DNA of 64,000 bases from WQXF01 sp031552825 (GCA_031552825.1 JAVBMD010000011.1:119708-183707), one strand, 5' to 3'; numbered from the stretch's first letter, positions 32,492 to 41,952 are shown. A program made the numbers and translations. Notes: generated by a model from the sequence alone, not told the origin.

Positions 32492-33829
32492 TTACGGCCA
32501 ATATACCGGCACTTCTTCTTCGCCCAGCGCCCTTTGCAAGACGCGTTGCGCATCCTGCAAGCGGTTTTGCGTATTGCTATCGGCGGCGGCAATCGTCTCT
32601 TCATCGTCCGCGCGCAGGATGGCATAGGCGTACTTGCCAGAATCGACGCGCGTGCGCTGTACCCAAGTTGGCACATAGCCATACCGGACGATGCGAGCGG
32701 TATGCGTCGATAGATCCACCTGAATATCAAAATGCAAAAGCATGCTGGAGGCGTTTTCGTTGTTGCGCCCATCGGAGAGCACCGCGCCCAGCGAATAGGC
32801 GACCATCGCTTCGCGTTCCTTCCCATCGGAACCTGTTGCGCGCACGCGATCCACGCGCTGCGCGACGTTAGGATGCGCGCCCAGCACCAGATCCGCCCCC
32901 ATGCCCACCAACTGCTCCGCCAGTTTTTTTTGCGCAGGCTCCACTTTCAAGCTGTTGCGCGCCCCCCAGTGCGGCATGACGATCACGATATCGGCGCCCG
33001 CTTTGCGGGCGTTAGCGATATCGGCGCGAATCAGCTCCGGTTCCAGCAGCGCCGTCGGATAGCGATCCTCTTTCTTGGTGGCTTTCTGTCCCTCGCCGCT
33101 GATGCCATAGCTGTAAGCCAACACAGCGATCTGCACATCGTTGACGTGAAATATCTGCACATTGCCGACCTTTTCAGGGCTATCCACCGCACCGGCAATG
33201 ATGAAGCCCTTGGATTCCATCGTCTGCATCGTGGTGCGCAAACCATCGATGCCGCGATCCAGAGCACGCTCGTTGCCCAGTGAAATCAGGTCGATCCCGG
33301 CATATTTGAGTGCGTCAAGCATGGCGTCGGGCGCGTTGTAGTCGCCGTAATCCGCCTCTTCTCCGGCGAAAGCGGATTCGACGGTGCACAGCGCAAAGTC
33401 CGCGCCGGAAAGCAGCGACTGCATCTCGCTAAAGATCCCGTCAAAGTTATAGGTCTTGCTGTCGGCATCGTAACCGGACTGGCGGATATTCTTGGGAACC
33501 AGCACGCTGCCTGCCGCCATAATGCTAACCATGCGCGTCGGGGGCGCGGTGGCAATCGCCGGGGCTGCGGTGCTCATTTGCTGCGGAATCGGGGCGGATG
33601 GCTGCTGCGAAGCATCTTCCGCACCGGTCGCGCCGCGCAGCACATCGGAAACGTCGACGCTATCAGTCAACGTACTCAGAAAGCGGGTGGAATCGACGCT
33701 AAACTCCTGCACATCTTCAACGAACTTGGGCAGCACCCACGCGATCATAGACAAAGTTGCCGCAAATAGCAGCATCAAAAAGATCGTTCCCAAGGAAAGC
33801 CCGCGGCGCTTGCGCCTACGACTTGCCAA
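32492..33829 (-). CDS. CapA family metallophosphatase-like membrane protein
   Basis: 445 residues. A basic N-terminus and one transmembrane helix (about 14-34), a low-complexity linker with Ala/Pro/Gln, then the CapA/PgsA domain (about 98-415): SIMAAGSVLVP, FALCTVESAFAG, DLISLGNERALDRG, IVIVMPHWGARNSLKVEPAQKKLAEQLVGMGADLVLGAHPNVAQRV. Family members act in poly-gamma-glutamate assembly or as phosphoesterases. No pgs/cap partners lie nearby, so capsule formation is unlikely to be its sole role. Confidence 0.88.
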   Translation of the reverse strand: MASRRRKRRGLSLGTIFLMLLFAATLSMIAWVLPKFVEDVQEFSVDSTRFLSTLTDSVDVSDVLRGATGAEDASQQPSAPIPQQMSTAAPAIATAPPTRMVSIMAAGSVLVPKNIRQSGYDADSKTYNFDGIFSEMQSLLSGADFALCTVESAFAGEEADYGDYNAPDAMLDALKYAGIDLISLGNERALDRGIDGLRTTMQTMESKGFIIAGAVDSPEKVGNVQIFHVNDVQIAVLAYSYGISGEGQKATKKEDRYPTALLEPELIRADIANARKAGADIVIVMPHWGARNSLKVEPAQKKLAEQLVGMGADLVLGAHPNVAQRVDRVRATGSDGKEREAMVAYSLGAVLSDGRNNENASSMLLHFDIQVDLSTHTARIVRYGYVPTWVQRTRVDSGKYAYAILRADDEETIAAADSNTQNRLQDAQRVLQRALGEEEVPVYWP

Positions 33830-33908
33830 TGCCGTCCCTCCTCTCCGCTCCTTCAGCCATCGCTGATTCGCCGCAACAGTAGATGCTTCGAAAAGGCTTT
33901 GCTTTGTA

Positions 33909-34976
33909 TTAGTTTAACACCGGCAACTCATTGCCATGCGCATTCTCGCGCAGCAGGATTTCCAATCGCGTATAGTAGCTGGAACGTTTGGGTTCCCATC
34001 CCTCAAATACGTGCCGCGCCAGCAGCTTAAGCGAATAGTAGCCCTGCGCGTATGGATCCTGCAGCAGCGTGCAGTCGATGATGCCGTCGCGAAGGTAGTG
34101 CGCGATCTCGTCGTCCGTATCAAAGCCGACCAAGCGCACCTTTGCCGCGGATCGCCGCGCCTCCAATACGGCGGCGGCCTGTGTCAGCGCGACGGAGCTG
34201 GTGCCAAAGATGCCCGAGAGATCCGGATGCTCCTCCAGCACGCTTTTCAGCAGTTTGCGCGCCGTAAAGTCTTCATCAAAGTATTCATAGGGACCGATAC
34301 AGCGCAGCGCCGGATACCGCTTTGACAGCACTTCGAGGAATCCTTGCAGGCGTTGCTCGTGCCCCCACACATCGCGAAAGCCGGTAAGCAGCAATATCTC
34401 GCCGCTCCCCTGCAAGAATTCCCCTAAAAGATTCGCGGCCACACAGCCGTTGCGATATTGATCCTGTCCCACAAAAAACAGGCGCTTGCTTGCCACCGCA
34501 TCGGAATCCAGGGTAATGACCGTCTTGCCCGCGTCGACGAAAGCATCGATCATTTCGTTCAGTTTGCTCGGGTGCGCGGCGCTAATGATGAGCGCATCCC
34601 ATTCCTCCATGCGCTCCGCCAGCTTCTCGAGCATCTTGATTTGGCTGGACAAGCTATGGCGCATGGTGTGCATGCGCTCGATGCTGATCTGGTAGCTGTT
34701 CAATTCGCGCAGCGCAGCCGCCATACCCCGGGAGATTTCGCCGAAGTAGTTCTCGTCCTTTGCCGGGTGCAGCGCCACAACGCGCAGCCGCTCGGCGCGC
34801 GCGCCCTGCGCGCTTCCCTGCCCGTAGGCGCGATAGCCGATGCGCTCGGCGGTCTCCAGCACGCGACGGCGCGTCTCCTCGTGTACACGCCCACGGTTCT
34901 TGAGCGCGCGGTCTACAGTGCCGATGGAGATCCCCAACAGATCCGCGATGCTTTTCATTGTGGGTTTCTCCTGCAT
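33909..34976 (-). CDS. LacI-family transcriptional regulator
   Basis: 355 residues. An N-terminal helix-turn-helix (MKSIADLLGISIGTVDRALKNRGRVHEETRRRVLETAERIGYR, about 7-49) precedes a type-I periplasmic-binding-protein domain with sugar-binding features (VITLDSDAVASKRLFFVGQDQYRNG; GIFGTSSVALTQ; VRLVGFDTDDEIAHYLRDG). ATG 34976 is taken from GAGGTGAGG upstream. It probably controls sugar-acid or sugar uptake; the nearest uptake operon is the TRAP system 2.8 kb away, whose promoter carries tandem palindromes. Confidence 0.9.
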   Translation of the reverse strand: MQEKPTMKSIADLLGISIGTVDRALKNRGRVHEETRRRVLETAERIGYRAYGQGSAQGARAERLRVVALHPAKDENYFGEISRGMAAALRELNSYQISIERMHTMRHSLSSQIKMLEKLAERMEEWDALIISAAHPSKLNEMIDAFVDAGKTVITLDSDAVASKRLFFVGQDQYRNGCVAANLLGEFLQGSGEILLLTGFRDVWGHEQRLQGFLEVLSKRYPALRCIGPYEYFDEDFTARKLLKSVLEEHPDLSGIFGTSSVALTQAAAVLEARRSAAKVRLVGFDTDDEIAHYLRDGIIDCTLLQDPYAQGYYSLKLLARHVFEGWEPKRSSYYTRLEILLRENAHGNELPVLN

Positions 34977-35014
34977 ACCGCACCTCACCTCTTGCGCCTT
35001 GTTTTGTAACATTT

Positions 35015-35043
35015 AGTATACCATTTTCGGTTTGCACTGGCAA
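35015..35043 (-). promoter_or_regulatory. promoter of the LacI-family gene
   Basis: On the minus strand TTGCCA (35038-35043), a 17-base spacer and TATACT (35015-35020), 38 bases before the start codon. Confidence 0.75.
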
Positions 35044-35174
35044 CACGCGCACGGCACAAGAAATCACCGAAAAAGCGAACAACGCTCGTCGCTTTTTGAA
35101 AAATATTCGAATTTTCTCGCGAATTATGCTATACTGTCGCAATCAAACAAATATGCAGCGTGGAGGCAGGGTCA

Positions 35175-35750
35175 ATGGAGCAGCTCAAGCAACGCATTCT
35201 TACTGAAGGACGCGCTCTGAACAGCGAAGTATTGTTGGTGGATTCCTTTTTAAATCATCAGGTAGACGTGCCGCTGATGCGCAACATCGGCAAGGAATTC
35301 GCGCGCGTCTTTGCGGATTCCGGCGCGGAACTGGTCGTCACGGTGGAAAGCTCCGGCATCGCTCCGGCGGTGATGACGGCCGAGCAGCTGGGTCTCCCGC
35401 TCGTGGTGCTGAAAAAGCAAACCTCCCGCATCCTCAGCGAGGACATCTGGCAAACCACCGTCAAGTCCTTCACCAAGGGTACGCAGTATGAACTAACGCT
35501 CAAGCGCAAGTATATGCCCGCAGGCAAGCGCGTGTTGCTGATCGACGATTTTCTAGCAAGCGGCGAGGCGGCGCTCGGCGTACATGCGCTGCTGCAAGAG
35601 GCTGGCGCGCAAATTTGCGGCATCGGCATCGTAATCGAAAAGGCGTTCCAGCCGGGCAGGCAACGCCTGATGGAGCTGGGATACAACGTATGCTCGCTGG
35701 CGCGCATCGCCCGCATGAGCCCGTCCTTGATTGAGTTTGTAGAAGATTAA
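35175..35750 (+). CDS. xpt: xanthine phosphoribosyltransferase
   Basis: 191 residues, the typical length. Makes XMP from xanthine and PRPP. Clear family features are MEQLKQRIL, LNHQVDVPLM, VVTVESSGIAPA, and the PRPP loop VLLIDDFLASGEA (about 121-133). ATG 35175 is preceded by GGAGG with 8-base spacing. Unlike many Firmicutes xpt genes, the upstream region is short and I see no purine riboswitch. pbuX is not next to it. Confidence 0.95.
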   Translation: MEQLKQRILTEGRALNSEVLLVDSFLNHQVDVPLMRNIGKEFARVFADSGAELVVTVESSGIAPAVMTAEQLGLPLVVLKKQTSRILSEDIWQTTVKSFTKGTQYELTLKRKYMPAGKRVLLIDDFLASGEAALGVHALLQEAGAQICGIGIVIEKAFQPGRQRLMELGYNVCSLARIARMSPSLIEFVED

Positions 35751-35820
35751 TGCGTTTTGCATGGTTTTGCCGCCCTCCTAGCATACTAAGCGCAAGATGA
35801 TGATGGCGGGAGGCGGCGAC

Positions 35821-35967
35821 ATGCGGAATCGACTGGCAAAGGCAATCCGCGCTTGGCGCGGCAAATCCAAGCACGACCGCGAGATTCCCAGCGACACGCT
35901 GGGCAGCTACACCGGCGTTCCGGAGGATGCTTGGGAAGAACCCGAGCAGGACGCCGACGATCTCTAG
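35821..35967 (+). CDS. small basic-to-acidic conserved-looking protein
   Basis: 48 residues, too short for most ORF calls. GGGAGG lies 7 bases before the ATG. An N-terminal basic amphipathic half (MRNRLAKAIRAWRGKSK) leads to an acidic C-terminus with GSYTGVPEDAWEEPEQDADDL. The SYTG...QDADDL ending resembles a family of small clostridial proteins I recall, without known function. A terminator follows 10 bases later, supporting a real gene. Confidence 0.65.
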   Translation: MRNRLAKAIRAWRGKSKHDREIPSDTLGSYTGVPEDAWEEPEQDADDL

Positions 35968-35977
35968 TTTCCTCAAC

Positions 35978-36011
35978 AAAAAGCAGGACGGCGCACGCCA
36001 CCCTGCTTTTT
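35978..36011. terminator. bidirectional terminator between the small gene and spoIVA
   Basis: AAAAAGCAGG pairs with CCTGCTTTTT around a 14-base GC-rich loop; A and T runs flank both sides between convergent genes. Confidence 0.82.
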
Positions 36012-36025
36012 CGTTTTTAGTCTGC

Positions 36026-37504
36026 TTATAGCAGAATGCAGATCATCCCGCCATTGCCTTCGTTGATGATGCGGGTCAGCGTTTCCTGCACTTTAAGCTG
36101 CGCGTCTACCGGCATGCGCATCAGCTTGTTGGATAGCCCCTCGCGCACCAAATCGTTCAGCGATTTTCCAAACAGGTTGGTGTTCCAGATCTTGGTCGGA
36201 TCGGCCTCGAACTCCGAAAGCAGGTAGCGCACCAGCTCCTCGCTCTGCTTTTCGGTACCCACCACGGGCGAAACCTCGGTCTGTATATCCACACGAATCA
36301 TGTGCAACGAGGGCGCGCTGGCCTTGAGCTTGACGCCGAAGCGGCTTCCTTGGCGCACGATCTCCGGCTCTTGCAGCGTCAGTTCGCTCATCGTCGGCGT
36401 CACCAGGCCATAGCCGGTTTCCCGCACAGAGCGCAGCGCATCGGCCACATGATCGTATTCCGCCTTGGCGGCCACCAGCTCCTTGAGCAGCTTAAGCAGA
36501 TGCGCGTCGCCATGGATCTGCGTGCCGCACTCCTCGCTGAGGATGCGGTTGAACAATCCATCGTGGAGCGGCAAACTGTACGTTACGCGCCCTTCGCCTA
36601 AGCGCATATCGCTCTGCTGCAATGCGTCGGCATACTCCGAGCTATCAAACGCCGCGCTGAACGCCGCCTGATCCCGCACGCGCATGGTGTTGCCCGCCGC
36701 GGAATGCAACCGGCCCAGCACATGCTGCACCAGCCAATGATCGTCCTCCAGCGCCTGCAGCCACGATGGCACCTCCACGCGGATCTCGCGCAGCGGGAAC
36801 TCGTAGAGCACCTTGGTCAAAAGTTGCTGGATGTCCTCCAGCTCCATGGTTTTCACATTCACCAGCGCCACCGGCACATCGTACTTCTCTTCCAGCGTAT
36901 CACGCAGGCGGCGGGTATCCTCGGCCAGCGGCTGCTGGCTGTTAAGCACCATGATGAACGGCTTGCCCAGTTGCTTTAATTCGTTGACGACGCGCTCCTC
37001 TGCGTCCACATATGCCGTGCGCGGAAGATCGGTGATGCTGCCGTCGGTGGTCACCACCATGCCGATGGTGCTGTGATCGGCGATCACCTTGCGCGTGCCC
37101 AATTCCGCCGCCTCTTCAAAGGGAATATCTTGCTCATACCAAGGCGTGCGCACCATGCGCGGCACGTCGTTTTCCTGCGTGCCCAGCACACCCTTCACCA
37201 GATACCCCACGCAATCCACCAGCCGTACCTTGACCCCAGCGTTGTCGCCCAAGCGAATCTGCACCGCCTCATTGGGTACAAATTTGGGCTGCGTGGTCAT
37301 GATGGTACGTCCGGAACCGCTTTGGGGCAACTCGTCCTGCGCACGCTCTCGTTTGTGCGGGTTGTCTATCAGCGGCAGCACCAGCTTCTCCATAAACTGG
37401 GCGATGAAGGTGGACTTGCCGGTGCGCACCGGCCCCACCACGCCGATATAGACATCTCCGTCGGTTCGGCCAGCGATGTCCCGGTAAAGATCGAACTTCT
37501 CCAT
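36026..37504 (-). CDS. spoIVA: stage IV sporulation protein A
   Basis: 492 residues, full length. ATPase that polymerises on the forespore surface to form the basement layer of the coat. Walker A is GPVRTGKST (about 24-32); the sequence VDCVGYLVKGVLGTQENDVPRMVRTPWYEQDIPFEEAAELGTRKVI is highly characteristic. The C-terminus ends EGNGGMICILL, as in the family. Start has AGGGAGC upstream. Strong evidence that the host forms endospores. Confidence 0.98.
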   Translation of the reverse strand: MEKFDLYRDIAGRTDGDVYIGVVGPVRTGKSTFIAQFMEKLVLPLIDNPHKRERAQDELPQSGSGRTIMTTQPKFVPNEAVQIRLGDNAGVKVRLVDCVGYLVKGVLGTQENDVPRMVRTPWYEQDIPFEEAAELGTRKVIADHSTIGMVVTTDGSITDLPRTAYVDAEERVVNELKQLGKPFIMVLNSQQPLAEDTRRLRDTLEEKYDVPVALVNVKTMELEDIQQLLTKVLYEFPLREIRVEVPSWLQALEDDHWLVQHVLGRLHSAAGNTMRVRDQAAFSAAFDSSEYADALQQSDMRLGEGRVTYSLPLHDGLFNRILSEECGTQIHGDAHLLKLLKELVAAKAEYDHVADALRSVRETGYGLVTPTMSELTLQEPEIVRQGSRFGVKLKASAPSLHMIRVDIQTEVSPVVGTEKQSEELVRYLLSEFEADPTKIWNTNLFGKSLNDLVREGLSNKLMRMPVDAQLKVQETLTRIINEGNGGMICILL

Positions 37505-37631
37505 GCCTGCTCCCTCCTACACCCTGCGTCACAAAATGCATATGACGAGCGGCGCGCGGATATGCGGAGGTTTCGGCCGTCTCTTTGCATGCGGATGTGA
37601 TCCCATTTATCTCAATAGACGATCCTCCGTA

Positions 37632-37664
37632 TTTGCAAACTTTTTGTCATCTTTTGCAAACTTT
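37632..37664 (+). repeat. tandem 12-bp repeats with TTTGCAAA palindrome, operator-like
   Basis: TTTGCAAACTTT occurs at 37632-37643 and 37653-37664, with starts 21 bases (two helical turns) apart. Its core TTTGCAAA is a perfect palindrome. The pair ends 6 bases before the -35 box of the TRAP promoter, a geometry suited to an activator or cooperative repressor. Confidence 0.65.
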
Positions 37665-37670
37665 CCAGTC

Positions 37671-37699
37671 TTGAACCAATCAAATTTGTATGCTATGAT
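37671..37699 (+). promoter_or_regulatory. TRAP operon promoter
   Basis: TTGAAC (37671-37676), a 17-base spacer, TATGAT (37694-37699), 79 bases before the dctP start. Confidence 0.75.
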
Positions 37700-37778
37700 G
37701 TAGGAAATACGGGTGGCAACGTGCATATTGCAATAAATCGCAGTGCCGCTCGAAAAAAACATTGAAGGAGAACACACT

Positions 37779-38789
37779 ATGAAGAAGCTGTTGTCCCTGG
37801 TTTTGATTGCGGTTTTGGCCTTGTCCGTCGCATCGGTCGCCTCGGCGGAAACCCTTCGCCTGTCCGAAGTGCATGCCGACGGCTATCCCACCTCGCTGGC
37901 CGATGCCGAGTTTGCCCGCCTGATCGAGGAAAAGACCGGCGGCCGCATCAATGTTGAAGTCTACACCGGCGGCACCCTGTATGACAAAGAGCCTTCCGCC
38001 ATCGAAGCCCTGCAGGTTGGCGATCTGGCTTTCGCCCGCGTGTCGGCTTCTCCTGTTGCCAGCTATGTTGCCAACATCAACGCCATCCAGATGCCTTATC
38101 TGTACAAGAACGGCGCGCACATGTGGGCGGTGCTCAACAGCGAGCTCGGCCAGAAGCTGTTGGCCGATATCGAAACCGGCACCAACAAGGACGGCAAGAC
38201 CTCCGGTTTGGTCGGCCTGTGCTACTACGATGCCGGCTCCCGTTGCTTCTACACCACCAAGGAAATCAAGTCCGTCGCCGACATGGCCGGTCTGAAGATT
38301 CGCGTGCAGGATAACGCGATGATGAAGCGCATGGTCGAGCTGCTGGGCGCCACCCCGGTCGCCGGTATCGGCCCGAACGAAGTGTACTCCGCCATCGCCA
38401 CCAAGACCGTGGACGGCGCCGAGAACAACTGGCCCACCTACCAGAACATGGGCGACTATGAAGTGGCCAAGTTCTACACCTTGGATCAGCACACCCGCGT
38501 GCCGGAAATCCTGCTGGTCAGTAAGATCGTCTGGGATGGCCTGAGCGCTGAAGATCAGGCGATCATCCGCGAGTGCGCCGCCGCCACCCAGGCCTTCGAA
38601 ATCGAGAAGTGGGCCGAGAAGGAAGCCGCTTCCGAGAAGATCGTGCGCGATGCCGGCACCACGGTGACCGAGCTCTCGCCCGAAGCCTTTGCCGAGTTCC
38701 AGGCCAAGATGGCCCCGCTGTACGATGAGTTTGGCGCGGATTATAAGGACATCCTCACCGCCATTCAGGAGATGGGCAAGGATTTCTAA
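37779..38789 (+). CDS. TRAP transporter solute-binding protein (DctP family)
   Basis: 336 residues. A signal peptide (MKKLLSLVLIAVLALSVASVASA, cleaved near residue 23) leads to a DctP-type binding protein: LIEEKTGGRINVEVYTGGTLYDK, IKSVADMAGLKIRVQDN with the conserved ligand-binding Arg, and VYSAIATKTVDGAENNWPTY. Ligands of this group are carboxylates, often sugar acids. There is no lipobox Cys, so its retention in a monoderm cell must depend on another anchor or on the permease. AAGGAG precedes the ATG. Confidence 0.95.
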   Translation: MKKLLSLVLIAVLALSVASVASAETLRLSEVHADGYPTSLADAEFARLIEEKTGGRINVEVYTGGTLYDKEPSAIEALQVGDLAFARVSASPVASYVANINAIQMPYLYKNGAHMWAVLNSELGQKLLADIETGTNKDGKTSGLVGLCYYDAGSRCFYTTKEIKSVADMAGLKIRVQDNAMMKRMVELLGATPVAGIGPNEVYSAIATKTVDGAENNWPTYQNMGDYEVAKFYTLDQHTRVPEILLVSKIVWDGLSAEDQAIIRECAAATQAFEIEKWAEKEAASEKIVRDAGTTVTELSPEAFAEFQAKMAPLYDEFGADYKDILTAIQEMGKDF

Positions 38790-38873
38790 TTACGTAACAC
38801 ACATGAAGGGAAGGAGATGTGAAGAAGTTCACTCTTCTTCCCTTCTCTTATACCTAATTGGAGGTGAATCCAC

Positions 38874-39458
38874 TTGGCATCTACCCTGCGGAAAATCAAT
38901 GCCTGGATGCACAAAATTCTCATGACAATCGCGGGGATTTCCTTGCTTGTGATGGTAGCGATCGTAACCACCACGGTGTTTTTGCGTTACGTGCTTAACC
39001 ACGGAAACGCCATCGCCGAAGAAGTACCCAAATTGCTGGTCACGTTGCTTGCGCTGATCGCTATGTCGATGGGCGTGCGCGATCATCTGCACATCAGCGC
39101 GGATATCCTGTACGCCCGCTTCCCTAAGGGAGGAATCGCGCGCAAAGGGTTGGACATTTTTTCTGATTGCGTTGTGCTTATTTGCGGTTTGGTCATGTTG
39201 ATTTCCGGAACACAGCGCGTGCTCACGCAAATGCAGCTCAGCGGTGCGCTGCCCATGACCGGTTTACCTGCTTGGATTCAATACATTCCCGTTCCCCTTG
39301 CCGGATTCATGATAACCTTTGATTCCATTCTGTTTTTAACCGGCATTCTTAAGCGCGATGATCGCATCTTCGACGATGGCGACGCCACCGAGGAGGAAAT
39401 TATCGAGGCGGCGCGCGAGGAAATGAAGCAGCGAAATACGGAGGTGACGGATCAATGA
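38874..39458 (+). CDS. TRAP transporter small permease (DctQ)
   Basis: 194 residues, four membrane helices (about 19-41, 52-70, 95-115, 137-155) with the DctQ-type VFLRYVLNHGNAIAEEVPKLLVTLLALIAMSMGVRDHLHISADIL. The start is TTG at 38874 behind GGAGGTG. Its TGA overlaps the ATG of dctM (ATGA), so translation is coupled. It forms the Na+-driven importer with the large permease and the binding protein upstream. Confidence 0.93.
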   Translation: MASTLRKINAWMHKILMTIAGISLLVMVAIVTTTVFLRYVLNHGNAIAEEVPKLLVTLLALIAMSMGVRDHLHISADILYARFPKGGIARKGLDIFSDCVVLICGLVMLISGTQRVLTQMQLSGALPMTGLPAWIQYIPVPLAGFMITFDSILFLTGILKRDDRIFDDGDATEEEIIEAAREEMKQRNTEVTDQ

Positions 39459-40762
39459 GTACTGCAACGCTGGCAACGATCGTCCTGCTGGGCGGATTCG
39501 CCTTGCTGATGATACTGCGTGTGCCAATCACCTTCTCCCTGTTGGGCGCGACGCTTGCCTCGGCCTTTGTAAACGGCACCAAGATGTCGGTTATGGCAAG
39601 CCAGCTGATTAACGGCGTCAACAACTTCACGCTGCTAGCAATCCCGTTCTTTATCTTAATGGGTGAGTTTATGGCGGCCGGAGGCATATCTGATAAAATT
39701 GTGGACTTCTGCAACCTGCTGGTCGGTCGCTTCCGTGGCGGTTTGGCCTATGTGAACGTGCTGGATTCTATGTTCTTTGGCGGCATCTCCGGCTCCGCCG
39801 TGGCCGATGTTTCCTCTTTGGGTTCGGTCGTCATTCCGATGATGACAAAGCAAGGCTACAGCCCGGAATTTTCTGTAGGCCTTACGGTCACCACCTCTTG
39901 CCAAGGCGTGCTGATTCCGCCCAGCCACAACATGGTGATTTACGCACTGGCTGCCGGCGGCGGCGTGTCTATCGGCAAACTGCTGATGGCAGGCTTCATT
40001 CCCGGTTTGCTGCTCGGCGCCTGCTTCATCATTCTGTGTATCTTTATGGCCGAACGCTATAAGTTTCCAAAGGGCTTCTCTATTCCTCGCAAGCAATGGG
40101 GAAAGATTCTTCTCAACGCCATTCTGCCAATGTTTACGCTGGTCATCATCATGGTCGGCGTCGCCATGGGCGTCTTTACGGCAACGGAATCTTCCGCAGT
40201 CGCCTGCGTATACACCTTCCTGCTGACGTACGTGGTTTTCCGCACCGCCAAGCTGCGCGACATTGGCAGCGTGCTCAAAAAAGCGCTGCGCACTTTAGCG
40301 GTCGTCATGGCGCTGATCGCCTGCGCGAAAGCCTTTGCCTACATGATGACCGAGCTGCGCATCCCGAAGATGATTACCGAGGCGCTTCTGTCGGTAACCA
40401 CCAGCAAGGTCTTGATGCTGCTAATGATAAACGTGTTGCTGCTGGTTCTGGGTTGCTTTATGGACATGGCGCCGCTCATCATGATTATGACGCCGATCCT
40501 GCTCCCGGTCGTAACCAGCCGCGCCATCGGCATGGATCCCATTCACTTCGGCGTGATGATGATCTTCAACCTAGCCATCGGCCTCTGTACGCCGCCTGTG
40601 GGCAGCGCGCTGTTTGTAGGCTGCGCGGTCGGCAAAACCTCGCTGGGCAAGACCTCGAAAACCATGCTGCCCATGTTTGCGGTCATGGTAGTCGCGCTGC
40701 TATTGGTTACCTTCATCCCGCAAATTTCCCTCTGGTTCCCATCGATATTGAATATCAATTAA
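39455..40762 (+). CDS. TRAP transporter large permease (DctM)
   Basis: 435 residues with about 11-12 hydrophobic segments. DctM signatures include AIPFFILMGEFMAAGGISDKIVDF, DSMFFGGISGSAVADVSSLGSVVIPMM, TTSCQGVLIPPSHNMVIYALAAGG and FNLAIGLCTPPVGSALFVGCAVG. It catalyses Na+-dependent substrate import in the elevator mechanism known for the family. The complete P-Q-M set in one operon, with no dehydrogenase genes alongside, leaves the substrate open. Confidence 0.96.
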   Translation: MSTATLATIVLLGGFALLMILRVPITFSLLGATLASAFVNGTKMSVMASQLINGVNNFTLLAIPFFILMGEFMAAGGISDKIVDFCNLLVGRFRGGLAYVNVLDSMFFGGISGSAVADVSSLGSVVIPMMTKQGYSPEFSVGLTVTTSCQGVLIPPSHNMVIYALAAGGGVSIGKLLMAGFIPGLLLGACFIILCIFMAERYKFPKGFSIPRKQWGKILLNAILPMFTLVIIMVGVAMGVFTATESSAVACVYTFLLTYVVFRTAKLRDIGSVLKKALRTLAVVMALIACAKAFAYMMTELRIPKMITEALLSVTTSKVLMLLMINVLLLVLGCFMDMAPLIMIMTPILLPVVTSRAIGMDPIHFGVMMIFNLAIGLCTPPVGSALFVGCAVGKTSLGKTSKTMLPMFAVMVVALLLVTFIPQISLWFPSILNIN

Positions 40763-40770
40763 TACGAATA

Positions 40771-40805
40771 CAGCGAGCGCTCCGCAGTTTGCGAAGCGCT
40801 CGTTG
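40771..40805. terminator. terminator between the TRAP operon and htrA
   Basis: CAGCGAGCGCT pairs with AGCGCTCGTTG (one G-T pair), followed by TTTATT; it separates convergent genes. Confidence 0.75.
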
Positions 40806-40812
40806 TTTATTC

Positions 40813-41952
40813 TTACTTCTCGCCGCTCTCCAGCGTCACTGTGATGCTCAGGGTTTCACCGGCGGGGATCTTGTCGCGATAGGTCAACTCCAGAATTCCC
40901 GGCACCCGATAAACCTCCAGCACCACCTTGTCGCCCGGCGCGTGGGTGTTGATGCGATCCGAGAGATCTGTGTACTTGTGCACGCGCGAGCCGTCGATGG
41001 AAAGAATGATGTCGCCAGCCTGCAACCCTGCCTTGTCCGCGGGGCCTCGCTTGGATACATCGCTGAGGAACACGCCCGCAGGCAGCACCCCTGCCTCGCC
41101 CTTCTCTGCACCTTCGATGGTCGCGATGCTTACGCCCATGCGCGGGCGAACCATGTGGCCGCGCTCGATAATGCTGGTCACGATGGGCTTCGCCACGTTG
41201 ATCGGGATGCACATGCCAATGCCCTCGATGCTGTTGGAACGGTCGCTGCTGACGAACTTCATCGAAGGAATGCCGATGAGCTCGCCCTTTGTGTTGAACA
41301 AACCGCCGCCGCTGTTGCCGGAATTGATGGCGGCGTCGGTCTGCAGCATCTTGACCGCCGAACCCTCGATCTCGCGCCCTGTGGCGCTGAGAATGCCTAC
41401 CGTCATGGTGTCGGCAAACATCTGCCCCAACGGATTTCCGATGACGATCGCCCAGTTTCCCACGCGCTCGGCGTCGGAATCGCCCATGGTGGCGGCGGGC
41501 AGATCGGCGTCTTTAACCTGCAACACCGCCAGATCGGTCAGCGCGTCATAGCCGACGATCTCGGCCTCGTACTGCTCACCCATGGCGATGATGCTGACGG
41601 CGCGCGCGTCGGCAACCACGTGGTAATTGGTCACAATATGCCCCTGTGTGCTGATGACCACGCCGGAGCCAGAGGCCTGCTCCACCGCCTCTGTACGCCC
41701 GCTGACCAGGTTGAACGCGCGTCCTTTATTGCTGACGCCCACCACGCAGGGCAGCACGGTTTCCGCCACCTTGGCAAAGGGGCTTTCGAAGCCCTCGATG
41801 GGCGCGACCAGCGTCCCCTCGGCACGCGCGCTATCCACCAACGGCGCGGCTCCGTTGCCGACGTTGCCGCCCACCCACGCAAGCGCCACCGCGCTGCCAA
41901 GCGCAGCGCAGGCCAACGCTGCCGCTACTTTTCGAACCCAATGGTTCTGCAA
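40813..41952 (-). CDS. HtrA/DegP-family S1C serine protease with PDZ domain
   Basis: About 379 residues. A membrane anchor (about 8-28) precedes a trypsin-like domain with triad His in TNYHVV, Asp in LTDLAVL and Ser in NSGNSGGGL, and a C-terminal PDZ domain (ADKAGLQAGDIILSIDGSRV). It degrades misfolded proteins outside the membrane. I take TTG 41952, which has GGAGGTGGAGG just upstream; a GTG at 42030 would overlap the preceding GNAT gene. Upstream neighbour is 64 bases away on the same strand. Confidence 0.93.
   Translation of the reverse strand: MQNHWVRKVAAALACAALGSAVALAWVGGNVGNGAAPLVDSARAEGTLVAPIEGFESPFAKVAETVLPCVVGVSNKGRAFNLVSGRTEAVEQASGSGVVISTQGHIVTNYHVVADARAVSIIAMGEQYEAEIVGYDALTDLAVLQVKDADLPAATMGDSDAERVGNWAIVIGNPLGQMFADTMTVGILSATGREIEGSAVKMLQTDAAINSGNSGGGLFNTKGELIGIPSMKFVSSDRSNSIEGIGMCIPINVAKPIVTSIIERGHMVRPRMGVSIATIEGAEKGEAGVLPAGVFLSDVSKRGPADKAGLQAGDIILSIDGSRVHKYTDLSDRINTHAPGDKVVLEVYRVPGILELTYRDKIPAGETLSITVTLESGEK

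Noticed and set aside
34977..35174. Purine riboswitch before xpt
   Set aside because: Looked for the conserved TATA...GGGATATGG-like core and paired loops; only a short region with no such core was found.
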